Origin: JAHEAO01 sp041633555
Lineage (GTDB): Bacteria; Pseudomonadota; Alphaproteobacteria; Rhodobacterales; Rhodobacteraceae
Direction: 5' to 3'
Assembly: GCA_041633555.1 (NCBI GenBank)
Contig: JBFKFZ010000003.1
Coordinates: 1-64,000 of the forward strand
Length of the DNA stretch: 64,000 nucleotides
Of this stretch, positions 1-8,731 are shown piece by piece; position 1 is the first letter of the stretch; each line of letters starts with the position of its first letter. Position numbers and translations under genes: made by a program. The notes beneath the pieces are model-generated. The model was not told the DNA's origin. It ran no database searches and saw only the letters and a program-made list of their open reading frames with translations.

Positions 1-1614
1 ACCGAAGGCGATGGCGTCGAGGCTCGTGCCAGTTCTATCACCGAAGCTGATCTTGAGATGCGATTCTCCGACGCGCCTCGCGAAGCGGATCAGCTGGTCG
101 GGGAATACAAACCGGGGGGCAGATGCACCGGCCCCAAATGGGCCAACCGCTTCAATCTGGTCGATCAACTCAACAGTTGCGGCTTGCGGCATCAGGACAC
201 CGTCGAGCGTCAGGTCCTTAGGGCCGAGCTTGCCGGCACCCTGTTTCCCCAGCAACTCGGCCAGCCGCTCCATGGCAGGTTCAAGCTGCGGCTTTGCGAC
301 GTTCAGTCCGGCTGCCATCCGGTGCCCGCCGCCCTTGATCAGCAGCCCTTCGGCTGCCAGCCGCTGGATCGCCGCGCCGAGGTCAATGCCCGTGATGGAA
401 CGGCCCGAGCCCTTGCCCTCGCCGCCGTCCATCCCGATGACGACTGCGGGGCGGTTGGTCGCTTCTTTCAGGCGCGAGGCGACAATGCCGACAACGCCGG
501 GATGCCAGCCTTCGCCGGCTGCCCAGACCAGCGATGAGTCGAGCCCGCGGGATTCGGCCTGGGCGAGCGCGGCGTCGCTCACCGCCGCTTCGATCTCGCG
601 CCGCTCGGTATTCAACTGGTCCAGCCGCTCGGCGATCGAGGCCGCCTCGGTCGCATCCGGGCAGGACAGGAGGCGGGCCCCAAGATCGGCCCGACCGATG
701 CGCCCGCCGGCATTGACCCGAGGTCCCAGAACGTAGCCGAGGTGATAGGAAGTTGGTGCAGACTCGAGCCGCGCAACGTCGGCGAGCGCCACCAACCCAG
801 GGCGCTGCCGTTCTGCCATGATCCGGAGACCCTGCCGTACGAAGGCCCGATTAACTCCGCGCAGCGGGGCAACGTCGGCGACCGTAGCGAGGGCAACGAG
901 ATCAAGGAACCCCATCAGGTCCGGACCGGACGCGCCGCCTGCGCGCAACTGCCGGTTCGCCTCGACCAGAAACAGGAACACGACGCCTGCAGCACAGAGA
1001 TGTCCAAGCGCGCCATCCTCATCCTGCCGGTTCGGATTGACCAGGGCATAGGCTGGCGGCAGCGTTTCTCCGCCCAGATGGTGGTCGAGAACGATCACGT
1101 CCGCGCCCAGGGCCGCGGCGATCGGCCCATGGGATAGGGTGCCGCAATCGACGCAGATAATCAACGCGTGATCGGCGGCCAAGGCAGCCATCGCTTCATC
1201 GTTTGGACCATAACCCTCATCGATCCGGTCCGGGACATAAAGGGTCGCCTGGTGTCCGATCTCGCGCAGCCAGCACAGAATCAGCGCGGAGGAAGCACCC
1301 CCATCGACATCGTAATCGGCAAAGACGGCGATCTTCTCGCGGCTTCGGAGGGCGGCCAGAAAGCGCTCGGCGGCCTTGCCCATGTCGCGAAGGGTCAGCG
1401 GATCGGGCAGCAGGTCGCGCAAGGCAGGGGTGAGGTAGCGTTCCGCCTCTTCGGCCGGGACGCCCTGTCGCACAAGCGTCAGGCAAACCGGGCCGGGCAG
1501 GGCAGTGACCTGCTCCATCGCCTCGGCCAAACGAAACTCGTCGGCGCCCGGACCGACCCAGCGCCGCCCGGTAAGTGACGTTTCGACTCCAAGATAGGCG
1601 GGCTTCGGCGTCAT
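1..1614 (-). CDS. recJ: Single-stranded-DNA-specific exonuclease RecJ (3' end cut by window edge)
   Basis: RecJ is a 5'-3' single-strand exonuclease of the DHH phosphoesterase superfamily, acting in recombination and mismatch repair. The open frame runs from an ATG at 1614 to the left edge (538 codons seen, C-terminus missing). Motif FADYDVDG lies at about residues 98-105 and DHH at about 177-179; both supply metal ligands in this family. The DHHA1 glycine motif GGGHRMAAG lies near residue 440. Family members are about 570-600 residues, so only the end of the C-terminal domain is missing. The start lies 6 bases beyond the stop of glpX, so glpX and recJ are probably co-transcribed. I see nothing abnormal in the visible part. 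Confidence 0.95.
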   Translation of the reverse strand, partial: MTPKPAYLGVETSLTGRRWVGPGADEFRLAEAMEQVTALPGPVCLTLVRQGVPAEEAERYLTPALRDLLPDPLTLRDMGKAAERFLAALRSREKIAVFADYDVDGGASSALILCWLREIGHQATLYVPDRIDEGYGPNDEAMAALAADHALIICVDCGTLSHGPIAAALGADVIVLDHHLGGETLPPAYALVNPNRQDEDGALGHLCAAGVVFLFLVEANRQLRAGGASGPDLMGFLDLVALATVADVAPLRGVNRAFVRQGLRIMAERQRPGLVALADVARLESAPTSYHLGYVLGPRVNAGGRIGRADLGARLLSCPDATEAASIAERLDQLNTERREIEAAVSDAALAQAESRGLDSSLVWAAGEGWHPGVVGIVASRLKEATNRPAVVIGMDGGEGKGSGRSITGIDLGAAIQRLAAEGLLIKGGGHRMAAGLNVAKPQLEPAMERLAELLGKQGAGKLGPKDLTLDGVLMPQAATVELIDQIEAVGPFGAGASAPRFVFPDQLIRFARRVGESHLKISFGDRTGTSLDAIAFG

Positions 1615-1620
1615 CCCGTC

Positions 1621-2583
1621 CTATCTCGGGTTGCGATAGATCATCCGCCGGACCGAGCCGGTTTTGGACCGCATCAGGATCGTCTCGGTTTCCAGATAGC
1701 CCGGCTCGCGCTTGATTCCGGACAGGATCGAACCATCGGTGACACCGGTTGCCGCGAAAATCACGTCCTGCGTTACCATGTCGTCGCGGGCATAGATGCG
1801 GTTGAGATCCTCGATCCCGGCCTTGGCGGCGCGGCCCCGCTCGTCGTCGTTGCGGAACAGGAGCTGACCCCACATCTGTCCGCCCATACATTTCAGCGCC
1901 GCGGCGGCCAGAACGCCTTCTGGTGCGCCGCCGGACCCCATATACATGTCGATCCCGGTGCGCTCGGCTTCGGCGCAGTGGATGACGCCGGCCACGTCGC
2001 CATCGGTGATCAGCCGGATCGCTGCGCCGGTCGAGCGGATCTCGGCGATCAGATCTTCGTGCCGGGGACGTTCGAGGACGCAGACGGTGATGTCGCGATC
2101 CTCGCAGCCCCGCGCCTTGGCGAGCGCCTTGACCCTTTCCGCAGGGGCCATTTCGAGCGAGACGATGTCTTTCGGATAGCCCGGGCCGATGGCCAGTTTC
2201 TCCATGTAGACATCCGGCGCGTGTAGCAGGGTAGAGCGCGGCGCCATCGCGATGACGGTCAGGGCGTTCGGCATATCCTTGGCGGTCAGCGTGGTGCCTT
2301 CCAGCGGGTCGAGGGCGATATCGACGGCGGGGCCGTTACCGGTGCCAACTTCCTCGCCAATGAAAAGCATCGGTGCCTCGTCCCGTTCGCCTTCACCGAT
2401 GACGACAACACCTTGAATATCAAGCAGATTCAACTGCTGCCGCATTGCGTTCACGGCGGCCTGGTCGGCGGCCTTCTCGTCGCCGCGCCCGACAAGCCGG
2501 GCTGAGGCCATGGCTGCCGCTTCCGACACCCGGGCGAGGCCGAGCGAAAGCAGGCGGTCGTGAAACTCAACGGCATTGGTCAT
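1621..2583 (-). CDS. glpX: Class II fructose-1,6-bisphosphatase GlpX
   Basis: Metal-dependent hydrolysis of fructose-1,6-bisphosphate (in some species also sedoheptulose-1,7-bisphosphate) in gluconeogenesis. The 320-residue protein carries the GlpX signatures GEGERDEAPM, the metal-binding DPLEGT and TDGDVAG in family order and has normal length. A start 7 codons upstream is possible, but I chose the ATG at 2583 because GGGGAC lies a few bases before it and MTNAVEFHDRLL fits family N-termini. The gene lies downstream of hom and directly before recJ, all on the same strand. The hom-glpX-recJ order is, as I recall, common in Rhodobacteraceae. Confidence 0.95.
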   Translation of the reverse strand: MTNAVEFHDRLLSLGLARVSEAAAMASARLVGRGDEKAADQAAVNAMRQQLNLLDIQGVVVIGEGERDEAPMLFIGEEVGTGNGPAVDIALDPLEGTTLTAKDMPNALTVIAMAPRSTLLHAPDVYMEKLAIGPGYPKDIVSLEMAPAERVKALAKARGCEDRDITVCVLERPRHEDLIAEIRSTGAAIRLITDGDVAGVIHCAEAERTGIDMYMGSGGAPEGVLAAAALKCMGGQMWGQLLFRNDDERGRAAKAGIEDLNRIYARDDMVTQDVIFAATGVTDGSILSGIKREPGYLETETILMRSKTGSVRRMIYRNPR

Positions 2584-2651
2584 GGTTTTGTCCCCAGCTG
2601 GCAAATTGCTTTCCCAACTCCTAGCGCGCCGCCAAGGGTTGGCACAAGGGT

Positions 2652-3938
2652 TCAGACAGCCTCGATGCGGATCGCCACCGGATCGCCGACAAGAACCGAA
2701 GTGCCGGCCATACGGGCGATCGCGATTTCCAGGTCGGCTCGGCTGGTCTTGTGGGTCACGATCAATACCGGCGCGGTGGGATCGGTATGCCCATATTGCC
2801 GCATCCGGTCTATGGAAATCCCGGCATCGCCGAGAACCGCGGCAATCTTGGCCAGCGCGCCCGGTTTGTCCTGCAGCTTCATGCGCAGGTAATAGGGGGC
2901 GGCGATACTTGCCTTAGCGGCTTTGGCCTTGGTCAAACCGATGGCAGGCTGACCGAAGGTCGCAAGCCTAATGCCACGCGCGATGTCGACGACGTCGCCC
3001 ATCACGGCACTGGCCGTTGGCCCTTCGCCGGCCCCGGCGCCGCGCAACACGATCTGGCCGACGGCATCGCCTTCCAGCACCACCATGTTGGTCGCATTCT
3101 CCAACTGCCCCAGCGGGCTGTCGTCGGGGACAAGACAAGGCGCCATCCGTTGTTCCAGCCCGCGCCCGGTCATCTGTGCAACGCCCAGAAGCTTGATCCG
3201 GTAGCCCATATCCGCGGCAAGCTCTATATCCTCGATGGTGATCCGCTGGATGCCCTCCAGTTCCATGTCGGCAAAGGAGACCTCGGTGCCGAATGCGATC
3301 GACGCGAGGAGGGCCAGCTTGTGACCGGCATCGATCCCGCCGACATCGAGTTCCGGATCGGCCTCAAGATAGCCAAGGCTGGCCGCTTCGGCGAAGACCT
3401 TATCATAGGTCAGGCCATCATGCTGCATCTTGGTCAGGATGAAATTGCAGGTGCCGTTCATCACGCCCATGACGCGCCTGATTTCATTGCCCGCCAGCCC
3501 CTCGGTCAATGCCTTTATGACCGGGATGCCGCCAGCAACGGCAGCCTCGAACCTAATTACACGACCGGCCTTTTCTGCGGCCAGCGCGAGGGCATGACCG
3601 TGATGCGCCAGCATCGCCTTGTTCGCCGTCACCACGTCCTTGCCAGCCGCAATCGCCGCCTCGGTCGCGGCCTTTGCCGGCCCGTCCGATCCGCCCATGA
3701 GTTCCACGAACACATCGACATCATCGCGCTTGGCAAGGGCGACCGGATCATCCTCCCAAAGGTAGCAGTCCAGCCTCACGCCACGATCCTTGTCGCGCGA
3801 CCGGGCCGAGACTGCCGAAATCACGATGCGGCGCCCTGCGCGCGCCTCCAGCAGCTGTGCCTGGCGCTGCACGATCTTGACGACGCCAGCGCCGACCGTG
3901 CCCAGACCGGCAATTCCGAGGCGCAATGGTTCAGGCAT
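2652..3938 (-). CDS. hom: Homoserine dehydrogenase
   Basis: Reduces aspartate semialdehyde to homoserine in the threonine/methionine pathway; cytoplasmic. At 428 residues it has the usual monofunctional architecture. A Rossmann motif GLGTVGAGV lies at residues 11-19, then the dehydrogenase core with NGTCNFIL and the lysine-containing segment DAGHKLALLA. A C-terminal ACT domain (about residues 350-425, around LQDKPGALAKIAAVL) is the usual site of threonine feedback inhibition. A GGAG sequence lies about 8 bases before the ATG. It is the first gene of a minus-strand run with glpX and recJ; the gap to glpX is 68 bases. Confidence 0.95.
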   Translation of the reverse strand: MPEPLRLGIAGLGTVGAGVVKIVQRQAQLLEARAGRRIVISAVSARSRDKDRGVRLDCYLWEDDPVALAKRDDVDVFVELMGGSDGPAKAATEAAIAAGKDVVTANKAMLAHHGHALALAAEKAGRVIRFEAAVAGGIPVIKALTEGLAGNEIRRVMGVMNGTCNFILTKMQHDGLTYDKVFAEAASLGYLEADPELDVGGIDAGHKLALLASIAFGTEVSFADMELEGIQRITIEDIELAADMGYRIKLLGVAQMTGRGLEQRMAPCLVPDDSPLGQLENATNMVVLEGDAVGQIVLRGAGAGEGPTASAVMGDVVDIARGIRLATFGQPAIGLTKAKAAKASIAAPYYLRMKLQDKPGALAKIAAVLGDAGISIDRMRQYGHTDPTAPVLIVTHKTSRADLEIAIARMAGTSVLVGDPVAIRIEAV

Positions 3939-4005
3939 CAGGGGACTCCGTTCTGCAAATCGCGATCCTGTTAGCGGCTTAACCGAATATCTGCAACGTC
4001 GGCCC

Positions 4006-4311
4006 TTATCGGTTCGTCAGACGGTCGAAGGCGGCTTTCATGCGTAACTGGGCGTCGCTGTCGACCACCTCGGTTCGGCGCAGAATCCGGGCCCGTGCAT
4101 TCAGCAGGCGGGCGCGGCTGCGCAGCGCCTCTATTTCCTCTGTCGAGGTATTCGCCGCCGGATCGCCCGCACGGGCCATCAGGTCATCGAACGGCGCGAG
4201 CGTCGGGTAGCCAGACAGGCGGGCCTGGTCGGATATCGCATCATCGAGCTCCGGAAAGGCTGTACATCCAAGCAGGATCGCGAAAACCGGAATGAGAAGG
4301 AGACGCGGCAT
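4006..4311 (-). CDS. Small lipoprotein of unknown function
   Basis: The predicted protein has 101 residues. It starts with a short hydrophobic signal ending in a lipobox-like ILLGC, so Cys16 should be lipidated and the protein anchored in the envelope. The mature part is short, helical and charged, without a domain I recognise. A longer frame extends upstream to 4413, but the ATG at 4311 has GAGGGG just before it and begins the signal peptide, so I prefer it. The gene is divergent from the TetR-type regulator at 4412 and shares its 100-base upstream region. That leaves it a possible regulatory target, which is inference only. Confidence 0.75.
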   Translation of the reverse strand: MPRLLLIPVFAILLGCTAFPELDDAISDQARLSGYPTLAPFDDLMARAGDPAANTSTEEIEALRSRARLLNARARILRRTEVVDSDAQLRMKAAFDRLTNR

Positions 4312-4382
4312 CGGCCCCTCGGAGTTGCTGAGACCCCGTTCATACGACCAGACCAAGGGTGCGGGCAAGCAAACCCTTTGAA

Positions 4383-4406
4383 ATGAACATCTGTTCAGAT
4401 ATTCAT
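4383..4406. promoter_or_regulatory. Near-perfect 24-bp palindrome, probable TetR operator
   Basis: Two 11-base arms, ATGAACATCTG and CAGATATTCAT, face each other across TT with a single mismatched pair (4388/4401). The site ends 5 bases before the ATG of the TetR-type regulator and lies upstream of the divergent lipoprotein gene. TetR-family repressors typically bind palindromes of this size in their own promoter, so autoregulation is the natural reading. Binding is inferred. Confidence 0.6.
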
Positions 4407-4411
4407 GAGTC

Positions 4412-4999
4412 ATGGCGCGAAAGACAGGTTCCCATTCCGATATAACAGGCCCGCTCGTGCGTAAGGCCGCGCAGCATCTGTTTGCGCGGCACGGCTTTGC
4501 GGCCGTTTCGATGCGCCAGATCGCGGCACAGGTCGGAGTTCAGGCGGGCGCGCTCTATCTTTATACGCCGGACAAGCAGACCTTGCTGTTCGACCTGATG
4601 AAAACCCATCTGGAAGAGCTGCTAGCCGCTTGGGCGGACGTGCCCAGAGACGGGTCATCGGTCGAACGGCTGGAGGCGTTCAGCCGTTTCCACATCCGCT
4701 ACCACCTCGAACGGCCCGATGAGGTGTTCATTGCCTACATGGAATTGCGCAATCTGGAGTCCGAGAATTTCGCCGTAATAGAGGACTTGCGCCGCAGCTA
4801 CGAAAGCGAGCTCGAGGCGATACTGGCAGAAGGCCATGCCGCAGAAGAGTTCAGCATTCCCGATATCAGGCTTGCAACAATGGCGATAATCGCGATGCTG
4901 ACCGGGGTAAATACCTGGTACCGAGAGGGCGGGCGACTTTCGCGGGACCGGATCGAACAGATCTACTGCAACATGGTGCGTCGTGCAGCAGGGGCCTGA
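4412..4999 (+). CDS. TetR/AcrR family transcriptional regulator
   Basis: A 195-residue DNA-binding protein with the TetR layout. The N-terminal helix-turn-helix (about residues 13-60) includes AAQHLFARHGFAAVSMRQIA and the recognition-helix segment GALYLYTPDKQTLLFDL. The ligand/dimer domain after it is helical and resembles the tetracyclin-repressor-like C-terminal family. The effector is unknown. A 24-bp palindrome lies directly before the start codon, pointing to autorepression. The divergent lipoprotein gene and the downstream membrane-protein gene are possible targets; no metabolic gene nearby reveals the ligand. Confidence 0.9.
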   Translation: MARKTGSHSDITGPLVRKAAQHLFARHGFAAVSMRQIAAQVGVQAGALYLYTPDKQTLLFDLMKTHLEELLAAWADVPRDGSSVERLEAFSRFHIRYHLERPDEVFIAYMELRNLESENFAVIEDLRRSYESELEAILAEGHAAEEFSIPDIRLATMAIIAMLTGVNTWYREGGRLSRDRIEQIYCNMVRRAAGA

Positions 5000-5036
5000 A
5001 GAGTTCACCGATGCCAGCAAGGGAGAGGGCGCCCGA

Positions 5037-5513
5037 ATGCAAGATATAGTCGCGCGGATATCGCCGTCGCCATTCCGCAGGGCGGTCGCGGTCGGGATCC
5101 TGCTATGCCTTGGCGGGCTGTTGATCTATCTGGCATTGTCGCGGCCGCCATCGGTGCTGATCTGGCAAGCCTTTCTATTGGTGACAGGCGGGTTGGCCCT
5201 GTATCTTGCAGATCAGGTGCGGCGTGCGACGGCGCTGAGCATCGAACTATCTGACAGCAGGATCGTCGATTCCTCGGGTCGAGAGCTTTGCCGCCTCGAC
5301 GAAATCGAGAGCATCGAGCGGGGGGCCTTTGCTTTCAAGCCTTCAAACGGCTTTTTAATCCGGCTGAAATCCCGGAAGTCGCGGATCTGGGCACCGGGCC
5401 TCTGGTGGCGCACCGGCAGGCGGATCGGCGTCGGCGGCGCGACGCCCGCCTCGCAGGCAAAATTCATGTCCGATATGATCGCCCATCAGCTAAAGGAAGA
5501 TCGCGCGGCCTGA
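5037..5513 (+). CDS. Conserved two-helix membrane protein, function unknown
   Basis: A 158-residue protein. Two hydrophobic helices lie at about residues 15-33 and 40-56, followed by a roughly 100-residue soluble tail whose pattern (IELSDSRIVDSSGRELCRLDEI, then FLIRLKSRK) suggests a small beta-rich, PH-like domain. I do not recognise a named family, though similar proteins occur in Rhodobacteraceae. A frame exists from 4983, but the ATG at 5037 has GGGAGAG upstream and begins right before the first helix. It follows the TetR gene by 37 bases and may be co-transcribed with it. Confidence 0.7.
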   Translation: MQDIVARISPSPFRRAVAVGILLCLGGLLIYLALSRPPSVLIWQAFLLVTGGLALYLADQVRRATALSIELSDSRIVDSSGRELCRLDEIESIERGAFAFKPSNGFLIRLKSRKSRIWAPGLWWRTGRRIGVGGATPASQAKFMSDMIAHQLKEDRAA

Positions 5514-5595
5514 GCGGGTCCATCGTGCAGGCAGAAGTGCGAAACGGCCAAGCCTGAGATGGGCACAGCCGGATCTGCCCCGCAGGCAATTTGTC

Positions 5596-6225
5596 CTAAG
5601 TGCTGGTATCCTCGGAGCCGTCCTCGTGACTGCCGCCGTCGCTTGGATCATAGGCCGGATCCCATATCAACTGCGGTGCAAAACGGGGCCGGGTCACGGA
5701 ATGGCTGACCATCTCGCGGCTGCCGAAATCCATCAGGATGCTGGCAAAGGGCGGGCTGTAGTCCATCGAGGTTTCGACGAGCAGCAGCCGATCGCTTTGG
5801 GCAAGAAGCGGGACCTTGTTGCTAAAGAACGCGAAATCGTCGTCGGTCAGGTCCCGCGCGCCATTGACGCCCCGAGACCAGTCGAATGACAGAACCCGCG
5901 TCGCCTCGTCCGCGCAACTGCTGACGCACTGTAGCTGGCTGACGCGAATCCAGGATTCGTTGTTGGCATTCGTCATGAACTGGTAAAGTTTGAACATCCC
6001 CAGCAAGTAATTGTAATCAATTGAAGATGTTTCGCGGGAAAGGACGTCGCTGATCGTGTAGTTTGATCGGTAAGTGGTGTTCTGGGCCTTGTAGACGTCG
6101 AAGAAGGTGTAGGTGGCCGTTGCGGCCCACATCAGCATCGGAAACGCGATCGCCGCCTCGACGGTCATCGTGCCGGATTGGTCGCGCCGGAACTTCGTGC
6201 AGAGTCTCTTAACCAGGCTGAGCAT
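5596..6225 (-). CDS. TadE/TadG-like pseudopilin-type protein
   Basis: A 209-residue protein of the Flp (Tad) pilus accessory type. After a basic N-terminus comes the TadE-like motif GTMTVEAAIAFPMLMWAA at about residues 18-35, which combines the prepilin-like Glu with a transmembrane helix. The periplasmic remainder has a cysteine pair (CVSSC). The ATG at 6225 has AAGGA upstream, and the gap to the preceding gene is 10 bases. It is the last of three related minus-strand genes. The main tad genes (tadA-C, cpa/rcp, flp) are not in this window, so the trio is either detached or has another envelope role. Confidence 0.8.
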   Translation of the reverse strand: MLSLVKRLCTKFRRDQSGTMTVEAAIAFPMLMWAATATYTFFDVYKAQNTTYRSNYTISDVLSRETSSIDYNYLLGMFKLYQFMTNANNESWIRVSQLQCVSSCADEATRVLSFDWSRGVNGARDLTDDDFAFFSNKVPLLAQSDRLLLVETSMDYSPPFASILMDFGSREMVSHSVTRPRFAPQLIWDPAYDPSDGGSHEDGSEDTST

Positions 6226-6235
6226 TCTCGTATCC

Positions 6236-6775
6236 TTACGGTTCATTGACAAAGGCCGACGTCGCGATCAGCGCGTAATCGCCAGAGCTTTCCAGCTGCA
6301 TCTGGGCGGCCAGGCCGGTGCTGGGGAAGAACGGATCGAAGACCGAACAAACCCGCACCAACATCAGTTCGTTCGATGTCCCCGCCTCGAACTCGATATC
6401 CGGCTTGATGTCATTCTCGCGGTCCACACATTCTGTGGATTTGGTCATCGGCGTCCAAGTGGCTTTCGAGACCGGCTCGAGAGCGACATGCACCGAGTCG
6501 ATGCAGCGCGGAATGATGACCGACTCTTCGCATATCCTGCTCTTCAGGCCATCGTGGGTCATCGGGTCGAGTGTACCCAGACGCAATTCCCGCATCGCGA
6601 TGTCGAGACCACGATCCAGCATGACCCCGCGGGTCAGCATCATGCCGGTTTCGAAGACGATCAGGAACAGCGTCATGAAGGCCGGGAACAACAGCACGAA
6701 CTCGATCGTGGCATTGCCGTCCTCGTGGCGCCACCTGCCGCGCAGGTGGCGGAGCATGTGGTCCGGGCGGATCAA
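6236..6775 (-). CDS. TadE family protein
   Basis: A 179-residue protein with the TadE signature GNATIEFVLLFPAFMTLFLI at about residues 20-39: a prepilin-like Glu at the start of one transmembrane helix. The rest should be periplasmic and contains several cysteines. TadE-type pseudopilins take part in Flp pilus assembly. Its start codon overlaps the stop of the upstream VWA/TadG gene (ATGA at 6772-6775), so the two are translationally coupled. The downstream paralogue begins 10 bases after its stop. Confidence 0.85.
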   Translation of the reverse strand: MIRPDHMLRHLRGRWRHEDGNATIEFVLLFPAFMTLFLIVFETGMMLTRGVMLDRGLDIAMRELRLGTLDPMTHDGLKSRICEESVIIPRCIDSVHVALEPVSKATWTPMTKSTECVDRENDIKPDIEFEAGTSNELMLVRVCSVFDPFFPSTGLAAQMQLESSGDYALIATSAFVNEP

Positions 6776-8415
6776 TTGGTCAGCCTCAGCTCATGGATCT
6801 CACGCGCGATCGAGGTGAAGGCGTCCGAAATCTCCAGCCCGTTCACATCGAAATGGTGAGCGTCGGAACTGGCGCAGCTCTGCATGATTGCCGACGATGC
6901 GCTGCTGGTCTCGAATCCGATCGTGAAGATCTCGATGTCCTGCGCCTTCGCGGCAGAGCAGATCGCGTCGAGCCGAGTGTTCTTGGTGCTGTAGCCATAG
7001 GTGTCCACTGCATCCGGCAGGAATGAATATTCCTCTTCGTAGAAATCAACGTTGTAGTTGTGCCAGAACTGGGGATAGGTCAGCTGAATTGCAGTTGCGC
7101 CACCATCTGGCCCGCTGTGCCAACTGTTGTCGCGCTGCCACCAGTATTTGTTCGATCCGCTCCTATTGGCGTTGTAAGCCGATGTGTAGTCCTCGGTCGG
7201 GTGCTTCCAGATCGGCGACATGCCATCGCGGAATGCAGGTTTCAGCATATGCTGCGATGTGTTCTCGCCGTCGGTCATGAGAACGACGACCTTTTGCATG
7301 CTCCGTTGATCAAAATCGTAGGGGCGATTATCGAACTCGGTTGTGATGTTGAAAGGGGCTGTCCCGGACAACGCGTTGACCGCCGGACGGAACGACGGAT
7401 CAAGAAGCGCCACGCCCCATTTCATTCCAAGGTCGATCGACGTGTTGCCACCCGCTTGCAAGTTGCCGATCGCAAGCTGCAAATCCTCGTAGGAATTCTC
7501 GAACGGTATGATCTCTCTGTTGGCATAGGGCTTGCAAGTCCGCGAAGCGTCTCTGGCGGCGTCCGTGCTCGTGCTGTTTCTGTAATTCCGCCACGGATCG
7601 ATATCGCCGGACCTTTTGAGCGAAGCGGTCAAAGAAATCGCGGTGGTGTTGAAATCCGCCGCGTCAAAGTCGACGCAGCTGGAATCGGTATGTTCCATCG
7701 TGACATTGAATTGCTGAAGCAGCGCCTCGCCGACAACCACCTGCTCGGAATAGGGGATCATCGAGATCGACACGGTGTCTTCCTGAACAGTGCACACGGC
7801 AGTGCCGGACGAGTCGTCGGGATTGCACTGCATGAGATAGACGAATTCCTGGGCGGCATCGATCAGGTCATCGATCTTGTCGTCTCCGCTATATGAGGAG
7901 CTCCAGTTCATCGAACCGGAGATATCCAGCACCAACGAGATCTCGATATTCGACAGGCTTTCCTCTGCCTCGCCGACAGCCGGCGCGTCGAGATGGGTGA
8001 TCCCGAGCATCTGCATGAAATAGGAATCCACGCTCATGAATGCCTTGGCATAGACGGTCTTGGAATTGTCGCCCGGCGTCACGATGACATCGTCGGCGGA
8101 TATGTAATTGCTAAGGCCGGCTTTTGCGAAATAGTCGAGAACGACCTCTTTCGAGTCGAGCGTCTGTTCGAGGCTGGCGCCCGCAAGAACCGCGCGGTCA
8201 AGCGTGCTTTGCAGCCGCGCCCGCTCGGTCTCGGTACGCATCAAATCGACGGCCATGCCGGAGACCATCATCATCAGGACCAGCAGGAACAGCGAAAAGA
8301 TTAGGATCGATCCGTCTTCCTGCCGCGCAAACCGCTTCAGAAACCGAATTTGCGTCCTTGGCAGTGCAGCAGCACGTCCTTCTAAAACCTCGTATCCTTC
8401 AACATGCAATCTCAT
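6772..8415 (-). CDS. TadG-like pilus assembly protein with von Willebrand factor A domain
   Basis: A 547-residue protein. The N-terminal TadG-type segment (around DGSILIFSLFLLVLMMMVSGMA, about residues 34-55) has one transmembrane helix. A long extracytoplasmic part holds a VWA domain with the metal-site motif DISGSM at about residue 167 and the later VVLMTDGEN motif. TadG-like proteins with VWA domains occur at the edge of tad loci and are thought to help anchor or assemble the pilus. The frame extends upstream to 8535, but the ATG at 8415 has AAGAAAGGG before it and fits better. It heads a three-gene unit with two TadE-like proteins. Confidence 0.85.
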   Translation of the reverse strand: MRLHVEGYEVLEGRAAALPRTQIRFLKRFARQEDGSILIFSLFLLVLMMMVSGMAVDLMRTETERARLQSTLDRAVLAGASLEQTLDSKEVVLDYFAKAGLSNYISADDVIVTPGDNSKTVYAKAFMSVDSYFMQMLGITHLDAPAVGEAEESLSNIEISLVLDISGSMNWSSSYSGDDKIDDLIDAAQEFVYLMQCNPDDSSGTAVCTVQEDTVSISMIPYSEQVVVGEALLQQFNVTMEHTDSSCVDFDAADFNTTAISLTASLKRSGDIDPWRNYRNSTSTDAARDASRTCKPYANREIIPFENSYEDLQLAIGNLQAGGNTSIDLGMKWGVALLDPSFRPAVNALSGTAPFNITTEFDNRPYDFDQRSMQKVVVLMTDGENTSQHMLKPAFRDGMSPIWKHPTEDYTSAYNANRSGSNKYWWQRDNSWHSGPDGGATAIQLTYPQFWHNYNVDFYEEEYSFLPDAVDTYGYSTKNTRLDAICSAAKAQDIEIFTIGFETSSASSAIMQSCASSDAHHFDVNGLEISDAFTSIAREIHELRLTN

Positions 8416-8731
8416 GTTGCACCCTTTCTTGGCACCACCCCAAATGCGCCCCCATAACGCGGTAGCAGATTCCGCGCCCCGGCTAGTTACACCTGCAGTT
8501 ATGGCAATAATTGGGCGTGTTCCTAAAAAATTCACTAAATTTGGCTGGTTTCATTGGGAAATCCGGAGGCAGACGCAGAATTGTTTCCGGCCCGGGAACG
8601 ACGCCCGTTGAAGCGCGACAGGTGCCCTGATCGCCGACCTGCGGAAATGCGGGTAACGCTCGGCAAGGAATTCGGTCTAAGGTCACCTGAGTCGCAACTT
8701 CAACGAGCGGCGCAGCTACAGGGAGGAACAA
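8416..8731. other. Divergent intergenic region between tadG-like gene and glutamate dehydrogenase
   Basis: A 316-base region without a convincing gene; the short frames have no codon-use or family support. It must hold promoters for both divergent units. An AT-rich patch at about 8505-8555 is the most promoter-like part, but I cannot point to clear -35/-10 pairs. GGGAGGA at about 8720 is the ribosome-binding site of the dehydrogenase gene. Confidence 0.5.

Noticed and set aside
2751..3974. Open frame of 407 codons on the plus strand
   Set aside because: Antisense shadow of hom; no recognisable domain.
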